Source: Microbacterium maritypicum MF109
GTDB taxonomy: Bacteria; Actinomycetota; Actinomycetes; Actinomycetales; Microbacteriaceae
Assembly (NCBI RefSeq): GCF_000455825.1
Contig: NZ_ATAO01000079.1
Coordinates: forward strand, 1-35,266
Length of the DNA stretch: 35,266 nucleotides
Direction: 5' to 3'
The notes beneath the pieces are model-generated. The model did not search any database. It had not been told where the DNA came from and was given only the letters and a program-made list of their open reading frames with translations. Shown here in pieces: positions 29,457-35,266 of the stretch; the stretch's first letter is position 1, and the number at the start of each line of letters is the position of its first letter. A program made the translations under genes and the position numbers.

Positions 29457-30586
29457 ACGCCTATGTCTTCGAGACCCGTGGGGGCGCGTTGCTGCAGCAA
29501 GTCGAGCCGTCGGATCTGCAGTGGTCCGAGAATGCGAACCAGGCCGAGACCATCGACATCACGTTCAACCTGAAGTCGGATGCCGAGGGCTCCCGCGACT
29601 GGCGCAACCTAGGCACGCCGTGGAAGCACTCAATCGCCGTCGACGTGAATGGGCGGCTCGAGGGCGGCCCGATCCTGCCCCACGACTTCGCCGATGCGAG
29701 CGGTTCTCTCAAGATGACTGCACGCGGCGGCCGCATCCTCTTCACCCGCCGGTCCATCCTGCCGCCGGCAGCGCTCACGCAGTCGCTGACGCTGCCGACC
29801 GGTGTGCCGGACACATCGCTCGACTCATCGTGGAGCGGTCTGGATTACGGCACGATCGCGAAGCGGATCGGTCAGCAGGCGTGCGCCTGGCCCGGAGCCG
29901 GCGACCTGCCGATCGTGTGGCCTGCAGACCGAGCGGGCACACGCACCAAGTCCTATGACGCGATCGAACGCAAGAAGGTCGACGACGCGTGGTCGGACCT
30001 GTCCGCGCTGCAGCACGGGCCCGACATTCGACTCCGCCTCGAATGGGATGGCCCTGACCGGTTCCGATGGGTGTTCGAGACCGGCACCGAGGAGCAGCCC
30101 CGACTCCAGGGCCCCGACATCTTCGACTGGGAAGTCGGCGCTGGCGGTTCCGGACTGACCGTCCAGCGCGACCCGTCCCGAATGGCGTCGCTCGCCTGGT
30201 CCGAAGGCGGCCGATCTGACGACACCACAATCGTCCGATCGCTCTACGACCCAACGCTCATCGATAACGGCTTCCCTCTCCTCGAGATCGAAACTGATGC
30301 GTCGTCGAGCATCGTTGATCCGGCGACGCTCGACGCCTGGAACGTGGAGACGATGCGCACGGCGCGGAAACCGTGGGAGTTCTGGTCGTTCAACGTGCGC
30401 GCAGATCAGACGCCGTTCCCGTACGAGTATGGGCCGGGCTCGCTGGTGAACGTGATCGTCACCGAGGACACGCCGGTCACCGGCGGGTACGTGCCACCGG
30501 GCACCTACACGCGGCGGATCGCGGGGCTGTCTGGGGCGATCTCTGACTGGGTGACGATCACCTGTGGCGAGGTCTACGACGACTGA
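29447..30586 (+). CDS. tail-tip/baseplate protein (gp37-like)
   Basis: This 379-residue protein resembles the tail-tip proteins (Siphovirus ReqiPepy6 Gp37-like) found after the distal tail gene. The N-terminal beta hub (VFETRGGALLQQVEPSDLQW, LFTRRSILPPAAL) is followed by a middle helical insert, and the C-terminal beta domain has WGFNVRAD-like and GYVPPGTYTRRI segments. The start ATG 29447 overlaps the upstream stop. GTG 29450 or 29453 is possible. It likely links the distal tail ring to the receptor-binding fibres. Confidence 0.75.
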   Translation: MVVNAYVFETRGGALLQQVEPSDLQWSENANQAETIDITFNLKSDAEGSRDWRNLGTPWKHSIAVDVNGRLEGGPILPHDFADASGSLKMTARGGRILFTRRSILPPAALTQSLTLPTGVPDTSLDSSWSGLDYGTIAKRIGQQACAWPGAGDLPIVWPADRAGTRTKSYDAIERKKVDDAWSDLSALQHGPDIRLRLEWDGPDRFRWVFETGTEEQPRLQGPDIFDWEVGAGGSGLTVQRDPSRMASLAWSEGGRSDDTTIVRSLYDPTLIDNGFPLLEIETDASSSIVDPATLDAWNVETMRTARKPWEFWSFNVRADQTPFPYEYGPGSLVNVIVTEDTPVTGGYVPPGTYTRRIAGLSGAISDWVTITCGEVYDD

Positions 30587-30600
30587 GAGGAGCGGCGCAC

Positions 30601-31140
30601 ATGGCCGACCCCACTCCCGCCCCCGGTGGAGACATCGGTGCGATCCTCGAGGAGTTTCGAAAGCTCCGCCGCGAGGTTGCTGATCTCAAGACCTCGACCG
30701 GGACGCAGCGCGCGCAGGCAGTCAAGCGGCTACCGTTCCAGGACTTCCAAGTCGGGCAGGCGTCGCCGATCGGCCTCGCGACCGGGTGGAACAGCTACGC
30801 GGTCGTGACCTTGCTCGTTCCCGAGGATCGCACCCGGTTGCAGGTGCTCGCGATCGGCACCGCCGCGGTGCTCGACCAGACGAGCGGCGGACTCACGACT
30901 AGTTACGGCCGAGTGCTGATCGACGGTGTCGCGTCACGCCAGTTCCCCGCCGCGAAGGACGCCGGCGCGACGCTCGTCAACAACGTCATCACCGCGACCA
31001 GTGCGGCCGTGGTCGACGTCACCGGAAAGACCTCGATAAGCGTCGCCTTCCAGCTGCAACCGCTGAACCCCGCGGCCTTCCCCTCCCACTCGCAGAACTT
31101 CGCACAGCTCGCCGTGATCGGCAGCTTCACCATCGCCTGA
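30601..31140 (+). CDS. minor tail/fibre protein with coiled coil
   Basis: This 179-residue protein begins at ATG 30601 with a GAGAGGAG Shine-Dalgarno. A Pro-rich N-terminus and a coiled coil (AILEEFRKLRREVADLKT at 14-31) precede an all-beta C-terminal domain with repeated Val/Thr strands (LVPEDRTRLQVLAIGTAAVL, VDVTGKTSISVAFQLQ). This is the trimeric-fibre pattern: coiled-coil stalk, then a beta head. A fibre or receptor-binding accessory role is likely. Confidence 0.7.
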   Translation: MADPTPAPGGDIGAILEEFRKLRREVADLKTSTGTQRAQAVKRLPFQDFQVGQASPIGLATGWNSYAVVTLLVPEDRTRLQVLAIGTAAVLDQTSGGLTTSYGRVLIDGVASRQFPAAKDAGATLVNNVITATSAAVVDVTGKTSISVAFQLQPLNPAAFPSHSQNFAQLAVIGSFTIA

Positions 31141-31151
31141 GGAGGCCAATC

Positions 31152-32189
31152 GTGGCTCTGAACCGATCCTTCCCGACGCAGCACCCGTCGGGGCTGTCCA
31201 TCACTGACACACGCCGCGTCACCGCAGGGCTGATCGTGCGCAACGCGGACGGAACCCCACGCGCGGGGATCTTCCCCTCGAATGCGAATCCCATCGTGAG
31301 CGGCCGCGCGTCGATGGGATACGACGTTGCCCCATTCCTGGCCGCAACGTCGCGCATCAACACCGGTGTCGAGCTGATCTCGAATGATGCGGTGACCATT
31401 GTTCCGACGACAGCCGCCCCCTCGTCGAACTCACGAATCGATGTGATCTGGGTACGCGCTCAGTTCGTGCAGCACGCGGACGCGAACAACGACGTCATCT
31501 TCGGTGTCACCCAGGGCGGGGCGGCACTGACCCCGTCGAAGCCTGCGATCCCAGTTGGTGCGCTCGAACTCGCGACGGCGGAGATCCTGTCGACCACGAC
31601 CACGACCGCGACGGCCGTTATCACTCAGACGCACACCTTCACGGCTGCGGCGGGCGGCGTGGTGTGGCTGCGGAACGCGCTCGACACCTGGGCCGCGCCG
31701 GATGGATCCGTTGCGTACCGCCTCGACACGAAGCGGATGATGGACCGGGTCGGCGGAGTATGGATCAGCCAGGGCGCATCGTGCAGCGTCAAGACGAGCA
31801 CGCCTCAGGCAACGGGCGGCGCGTACGTCCCGACGCCGCTGACGTGGAACCTCGAGGACGTTGACACCGACGGCTTTCACAGCACGGTGTCGAACACCTC
31901 ACGCCTGGTCGCGCCGGCCGCGGGGCAGTTCACGGTCACGGCGAAGATTCGCGGACTGTCGACGGTCTACGCGACGGGCGTGCAGTTGGGGAAAAACGGC
32001 GTGGTTGATCCTGCCGCTCGGCAGATCGTGCCGCCGATCGTTGGTGGCGGGGCGGGGTCTTTCCCGACGATAACGAAGACATTCCAGATGAACGCGGGCG
32101 ACTACATCGAGGTGTTCTCGCTGGGCGAGGCGGCGGGGCTTTCGCTGAGTGCTGCGGACTGTTTCGCGGACATTGTGCGGAGCGCCTGA
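31152..32189 (+). CDS. tail fibre/receptor-binding candidate
   Basis: This 345-residue protein starts at GTG 31152 with a GAGGAGG Shine-Dalgarno. The N-terminal half (1-150) has the SGLSITDTRRVTAGLIVRN beta segments that attach to the tail tip. The C-terminal half is a jelly-roll-like domain (LTWNLEDVDTDGFH, LVAPAAGQFTVTAKIRG, NAGDYIEVFSLGEAAGLSL), the C1q/TNF-like fold common in actinobacterial phage fibres. It is the best receptor-binding candidate in the window. Confidence 0.72.
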   Translation: MALNRSFPTQHPSGLSITDTRRVTAGLIVRNADGTPRAGIFPSNANPIVSGRASMGYDVAPFLAATSRINTGVELISNDAVTIVPTTAAPSSNSRIDVIWVRAQFVQHADANNDVIFGVTQGGAALTPSKPAIPVGALELATAEILSTTTTTATAVITQTHTFTAAAGGVVWLRNALDTWAAPDGSVAYRLDTKRMMDRVGGVWISQGASCSVKTSTPQATGGAYVPTPLTWNLEDVDTDGFHSTVSNTSRLVAPAAGQFTVTAKIRGLSTVYATGVQLGKNGVVDPAARQIVPPIVGGGAGSFPTITKTFQMNAGDYIEVFSLGEAAGLSLSAADCFADIVRSA

Positions 32190-33013
32190 TGCCTATCCGA
32201 TATGCGGGCGATGCGTACAACCGCGCTGTGGGAACCCGTTCTGCATTCGCTGGACTCTCCGCAGACCTCGAACGCGAAGGTCTCCCCGCAATGGTCGTCA
32301 ACGACGGCGACCGCGAGGAGCAAGACGAGATCGATGTCTTCTTGGCGCGGTTCCGTCCGCAGGCGTCAGGCGTCGGCTCCTTTAACGACGTCAGGTGGTG
32401 GCGGGGAGTCCGGTACGTGCGGTTCTCCCCGCTCGGCACCGTGGCCCCTCCCGGGACCGGGAACCACGGCAAGAGGCGTGCGAACGATCTCGGATACCCG
32501 TACAACTCCGACACCCCCGCGCACCGCCGAGCCCAGGTGCTCGCGAAACGACACAACATCACCTGCGAAGGCATGGGCTTTCGCGAGTGGTGGCACTGGA
32601 CGTTCTGGGGACCACTCGGAGCGATCGCATCTGCTGCCGGAGGCGGCAACACAACCAGACCGGAGGACATCATGAACGCCGAACAGGAGAAGAAGCTCGA
32701 TGCCGTCTTGCAGGCGCTCGGTGCTGGTGGGCTGCAGCCAGGCCAGTGGGACGACACGATCATGGGCAATACTCGCGACATCGAAGCGCAGGTGAACGGA
32801 CTGCCGGACGCTCTCAAAGCGATCATGGCGCAGGTCAACGGTATCCCGGAGGTGCTCGCTGACATCCGCAAGCGGATCGGGGTATCCGAAGCGCAGGTGG
32901 AGGTGATCGCGGATGCGGTGGCAAAGCAGATCGGCACGCCGATGGTGAAGCTGGACTATGCGGCGATCGCGAAGGCCGTGAACGACGACGCCGCGCGCCG
33001 GCTGATGAGCTGA
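32189..33013 (+). CDS. endolysin, M15-type peptidase
   Basis: This 274-residue protein looks like a peptidoglycan-cutting endolysin with a peptidase M15/VanY-type domain (about 60-140). The zinc ligands fit H93-x6-D100 in GNHGKRRAND and H136 in EWWHWTFWG, with E133 beside it. The SxHxxGxAxD motif is altered (Gly+3 to Arg and no Ser). The C-terminal 120 residues are helical with repeated NGLPDALKAIMAQV-like segments, possibly for cell-wall binding. The start ATG shares a base with the upstream stop. It leads the lysis cassette with the DUF2746 protein and holin. Confidence 0.82.
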   Translation: MPIRYAGDAYNRAVGTRSAFAGLSADLEREGLPAMVVNDGDREEQDEIDVFLARFRPQASGVGSFNDVRWWRGVRYVRFSPLGTVAPPGTGNHGKRRANDLGYPYNSDTPAHRRAQVLAKRHNITCEGMGFREWWHWTFWGPLGAIASAAGGGNTTRPEDIMNAEQEKKLDAVLQALGAGGLQPGQWDDTIMGNTRDIEAQVNGLPDALKAIMAQVNGIPEVLADIRKRIGVSEAQVEVIADAVAKQIGTPMVKLDYAAIAKAVNDDAARRLMS

Positions 33014-33495
33014 TGGCGGAGGAGAACCTGCCGGAGCGCCACATGCATCGGACGGTGCCGTCGTGGGTGATCGTCGCAGTCGGGGTTGTCGCGACGGGCG
33101 CCGCCCTGATCTGGTCCTCCGGGCTGCGCGACGATACCGGCGAAGCGCTCCTCGACGAGCCAACCGCGAAGGTGCTCGTCGCGCTGCTCGGTGCCGCAGC
33201 GACAATCCTCGGACTCGTCCTTCAGCGCGCCGGTGACATCCGTCACCAAGTCAAGAACTCGCACGGCACGAACCTGCGTGATGACATCGACAAACTCGAC
33301 GCCCGGATCCGCGGCGTCGAAGAGACCGCTAGTCACGCCGTGCGTGCCGCGCGCAAGGCCTCCGACGACACAGTCCAACTGCGAGAGGACGTGCAAGCAG
33401 GACGCCTCGAGACCGGGGAGGTCCGCTCCGATGTGCGTGGCCTCCGCAAAGACATCGGCCGACTGACCGATGCGATCAACAACAAGGAGAACTGA
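33013..33495 (+). CDS. DUF2746-like membrane protein of the lysis cassette
   Basis: This 160-residue protein has two membrane helices at about 15-37 and 51-73, then a charged coiled coil with the segment HGTNLRDDIDKLDARIRGVEE. That is the DUF2746 pattern seen in actinobacterial phage lysis modules, usually next to the holin. It may act as a holin, anti-holin or spanin-like partner. The start ATG 33013 shares a base with the endolysin stop, and the stop shares a base with the next ATG. Confidence 0.78.
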   Translation: MAEENLPERHMHRTVPSWVIVAVGVVATGAALIWSSGLRDDTGEALLDEPTAKVLVALLGAAATILGLVLQRAGDIRHQVKNSHGTNLRDDIDKLDARIRGVEETASHAVRAARKASDDTVQLREDVQAGRLETGEVRSDVRGLRKDIGRLTDAINNKEN

Positions 33496-33830
33496 TGGAC
33501 ATCACCCTGCCCACCATCCCCGCGGGTGTGCTCGGGCTGCTCGGCCTGATCGCGCCGTATGCGATCGCCGCTCTCAACGGAGCCCTCCCGTTCGTGCGCA
33601 CGCCGTGGCAGCGGAAGGCAGTCGCGGTCCTCGTGGCGATCGCTCTCGCTGGCGCTGTGCTCGTGTTCTACTTCGCCTACACCGGAGATGTGATCCCGGA
33701 GTGGCCCGTCCTCGTGCTGCTCGCGATCGTCGTCGTCCAGGCGTCTTACGCGCTCATCGCCAAGAGCACGGCCGCTGCCGTCGAGAAGCGCTTCGAGCCT
33801 GGCGAGACGCTGCGCCGAGACCACCGCTGA
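33495..33830 (+). CDS. holin
   Basis: This 111-residue protein has three clear membrane helices (about 7-30, 41-63 and 68-88) and a short charged C-terminal tail with EKRFEPGETLRRDHR. The size, topology and position at the end of the late operon identify a holin that makes the inner-membrane hole to release the endolysin. It ends just before the strong terminator at 33843-33878. Confidence 0.82.
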   Translation: MDITLPTIPAGVLGLLGLIAPYAIAALNGALPFVRTPWQRKAVAVLVAIALAGAVLVFYFAYTGDVIPEWPVLVLLAIVVVQASYALIAKSTAAAVEKRFEPGETLRRDHR

Positions 33831-33842
33831 GACGCGCGAACA

Positions 33843-33878
33843 GAAACCCCCACCCGGCTTCGGCCGGGTGGGGGTTTC
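33843..33878. terminator. bidirectional intrinsic terminator of late operon
   Basis: A perfect stem of 16 pairs (GAAACCCCCACCCGGC with its complement) closes on a TTCG loop, with A-rich sequence on the left and T-rich sequence on the right. It lies between the convergent holin and Ltp-domain genes, so it can end transcription from both sides. Confidence 0.93.
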
Positions 33879-33897
33879 TTCTGTCGTTCGACGGGTG

Positions 33898-34734
33898 TCA
33901 GTACCCGACAGCAGCGAGACCGAACTCAATCTCGGTGGGCTGGAACCCTTCGAACGCGAGCTGGTCATAGAGGCTCTGCCGGGAGAATGACGACATGTCC
34001 ATGTAGGACTGGGCCTTCTGCGCGCACTCGGCGTTCCAGTCGGCTCCGGCGTTGTCGGCGCCGAACGTCGCGTCTTCCGTGCTGAAGCCCTCAAATTCGA
34101 GCTGCTGGATCAGGCCCGAGCGGGAGAAGCCGGAGAAACTCAGGTAGCTCTGCGCTTTGCCGATTGCGTTCTGCTGGGCGAGGGTGAGCTTCGGTTTCTC
34201 TTCCACGACGATCGAGATCGCTGCGCCATCTGTGGCGGCGGACCCGGCAGTGCGACTCGTGGAAACGACGAGTGCAGTCGGATCTTCGAAGGTGGTCAGC
34301 GCAGGCGGGGTGAGTCCAGCCTCGGTGAGTACGACGATTGCGTCGGATACGGGGATGCCAACCACATCGGGAACGACGATGCTCGGTGACGCCTCTTCTT
34401 CGACAGGTTCGGCCGCGGTCGTCGGCTTGGTGTCCGCCGTGGGCGCGTCGTCCTTGTTGCCGAGCCCGAGGGCGCTGCCGATGCTGCCGATGAGGATCAC
34501 GCCGGCGGCGATAGATCCACCGATGATCCACTTTTTCTTCGCGGGCATCTTCGCCTTGGCGGGGTATTCGGCCTCGGCAGGCGTCGTCGCGTCCGACGAG
34601 ACGCCTGCGCTCGTCGAGGCATCGATCGTGGGAGTGGGTTGTGGCTCAAGCCATTGGGTGCCGTCCCAGTACCGCTGTTCGTTGTTGGCATGCGGTGCCG
34701 GGTACCAACCGGCGGCGGGGGTCGGGTCTGACAT
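33898..34734 (-). CDS. membrane protein with DUF2510, PASTA and Ltp domains; putative superinfection exclusion
   Basis: This 278-residue protein has four parts. A DUF2510 domain lies at 7-30 (AGWYPAPHANNEQRYWDGTQW). A membrane helix at about 69-91 follows. An extracellular PASTA-like domain spans 118-178 (VVPDVVGIPVSDAIVVLTEAG). Two Ltp repeats lie at about 189-232 and 236-277 (AQSYLSFSGFSRSGLIQQLEFEGF and AQSYMDMSSFSRQSLYDQLAFEGF). In phage TP-J34 the Ltp lipoprotein blocks DNA injection by superinfecting phages through contact with their tape-measure protein. No lipobox is present here, so the membrane helix replaces the lipid anchor and the PASTA domain may add peptidoglycan contact. A minus-strand position beyond the late terminator is typical of lysogenic-conversion genes. 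The exclusion function is inferred from the domain. Confidence 0.88.
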   Translation of the reverse strand: MSDPTPAAGWYPAPHANNEQRYWDGTQWLEPQPTPTIDASTSAGVSSDATTPAEAEYPAKAKMPAKKKWIIGGSIAAGVILIGSIGSALGLGNKDDAPTADTKPTTAAEPVEEEASPSIVVPDVVGIPVSDAIVVLTEAGLTPPALTTFEDPTALVVSTSRTAGSAATDGAAISIVVEEKPKLTLAQQNAIGKAQSYLSFSGFSRSGLIQQLEFEGFSTEDATFGADNAGADWNAECAQKAQSYMDMSSFSRQSLYDQLAFEGFQPTEIEFGLAAVGY

Positions 34735-34794
34735 GAGGGTTCCTCTCGGCTGTGTGATCGGCCCCCCAGAAGACTCACAGGCCGAATGATCCGA

Positions 34795-34800
34795 ATGCTA
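34795..34800 (-). promoter_or_regulatory. -10 candidate for the Ltp gene
   Basis: TAGCAT on the minus strand fits TAnnnT and would start an mRNA with about a 55-nt leader before ATG 34734, which has an AGAGGAA Shine-Dalgarno. No good -35 is seen. Confidence 0.3.
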
Positions 34801-34830
34801 TCGGCAGTTTGGACATTCAGTGGAGGAACG

Positions 34831-35157
34831 TTATGAATCGGTCGCGACCAACTCCACAGCGTTGCCCCATACCCAGCAGCGGAACTTCTGGTCCTCTGCC
34901 CGGAACTCGATGCCAGCGGCGAGGGGAGTGGAGCGCACGATCTTTGCATCGACGCGCACCGCCTCGGGCCCGAACCGCACCCACGCGAGCACCTTGCGTT
35001 GGAGCGCGTGAGGATAGATCGTGAGCGGGTGGTCACGGAGCGCGAGCTCGCGATCGGAGAGCGACTGCAGAGGCCCATTCTTCGCGGCCTCAAGGATCGA
35101 TCGCGCCTGCGACTGCATGTCCCGGTACGCGGAGAGCGTCGCCCCAGGGTTCCCCAT
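34831..35157 (-). CDS. hypothetical protein
   Basis: This 108-residue protein starts at ATG 35157 with a GGAGGAAGGA Shine-Dalgarno. The same frame continues upstream, but the conserved part begins at MGNPGATLS. The N-terminal half is helical, and the C-terminal half is a beta domain ending in FRCWVWGNAVELV, a pattern I associate with small host-type proteins of Microbacteriaceae. It may be a phage cargo gene or the first host gene beyond the prophage. A -10-like TAGACT lies at 35198-35193. Confidence 0.65.
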   Translation of the reverse strand: MGNPGATLSAYRDMQSQARSILEAAKNGPLQSLSDRELALRDHPLTIYPHALQRKVLAWVRFGPEAVRVDAKIVRSTPLAAGIEFRAEDQKFRCWVWGNAVELVATDS

Positions 35158-35266
35158 AGCCGGTGATTCCTTCCTCCGGCCGAGAGATGTCGAGTCTACG
35201 TGAGCGCGCCGACGCCAGCGATGGAGCGTCGTGACTTTCGTCTGGGCATCTAGCACCTGTCACATT
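35158..35266. other. right edge, possible attR half-site
   Basis: No gene is confirmed beyond the start at 35157. The octamer TCGTGACT at 35229-35236 repeats the one at 2-9. It is compatible with an integration core but is not proof. The rest is promoter-like sequence for the minus-strand gene. Confidence 0.25.

Noticed and set aside
1..35266. tRNA genes, CRISPR arrays or insertion sequences
   Set aside because: No cloverleaf, regularly spaced repeats or transposase-like protein was seen by reading the window.

Overview
The window is a nearly complete temperate siphovirus genome, read here as an integrated prophage. The host is a high-GC Gram-positive bacterium, probably an actinobacterium of the Microbacteriaceae/Microbacterium type. 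The evidence is the high GC content, frequent GTG starts with ATGA/GTGA overlaps, a large serine integrase, DUF2510 and Ltp domains, a DUF2746 lysis protein and HK97-type head genes. The host assignment is inference. No rRNA, tRNA, CRISPR or insertion sequence was seen.

Layout: (1) 34-2321, minus strand: an immunity/integration operon of HTH repressor, ImmA/IrrE-type protease and serine integrase, joined by zero- or one-base junctions. (2) 2322-2412: a divergent control region with facing promoters and two similar 15-bp sites 21 bp apart. (3) 2413-6654, plus: early genes comprising a Cro-like HTH protein, small proteins, a BRO-N/KilAC antirepressor, a membrane protein, a YqaJ-type exonuclease and a shortened RecT-like protein. 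(4) 6668-7318, minus: a membrane-anchored moron. (5) 7346-14515, plus: a tightly overlapping run of small genes with two HNH/GIY-YIG-like proteins, a winged-helix protein, SSB, two HTH proteins and many small zinc-ribbon proteins. (6) 14523-15233, minus: a second moron. (7) 15234-15559: a gene-free switch region holding an extended -10 and a strong terminator only about 30-60 bp downstream, which may be the late promoter with a short terminated leader RNA.

(8) 15560-33830, plus: the late operon of HNH, small and large terminase, portal-MuF fusion, prohead protease, major capsid protein, connectors, major tail protein, frameshifted tail-assembly chaperone, tape measure, tail and fibre proteins, M15-type endolysin, DUF2746 protein and holin. 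It ends at a perfect hairpin terminator at 33843-33878. (9) 33898-35157, minus: a DUF2510-TM-PASTA-Ltp membrane protein that looks like a superinfection-exclusion factor, and one small hypothetical protein. The last 110 bp may hold the right attachment site.

How it works together: in the lysogen the leftward operon and the minus-strand morons would be expressed, and several of these have a -10 exactly 7 nt before the start codon, suggesting leaderless mRNAs. On induction ImmA and the antirepressor would lift repression, the early and replication genes would run, and the late operon would start once transcription passes the terminator at 15349-15381. The most interesting candidates for new biology are the chimeric Ltp protein, the two unassigned minus-strand morons, the leaderless promoter pattern and the possible terminated late leader.
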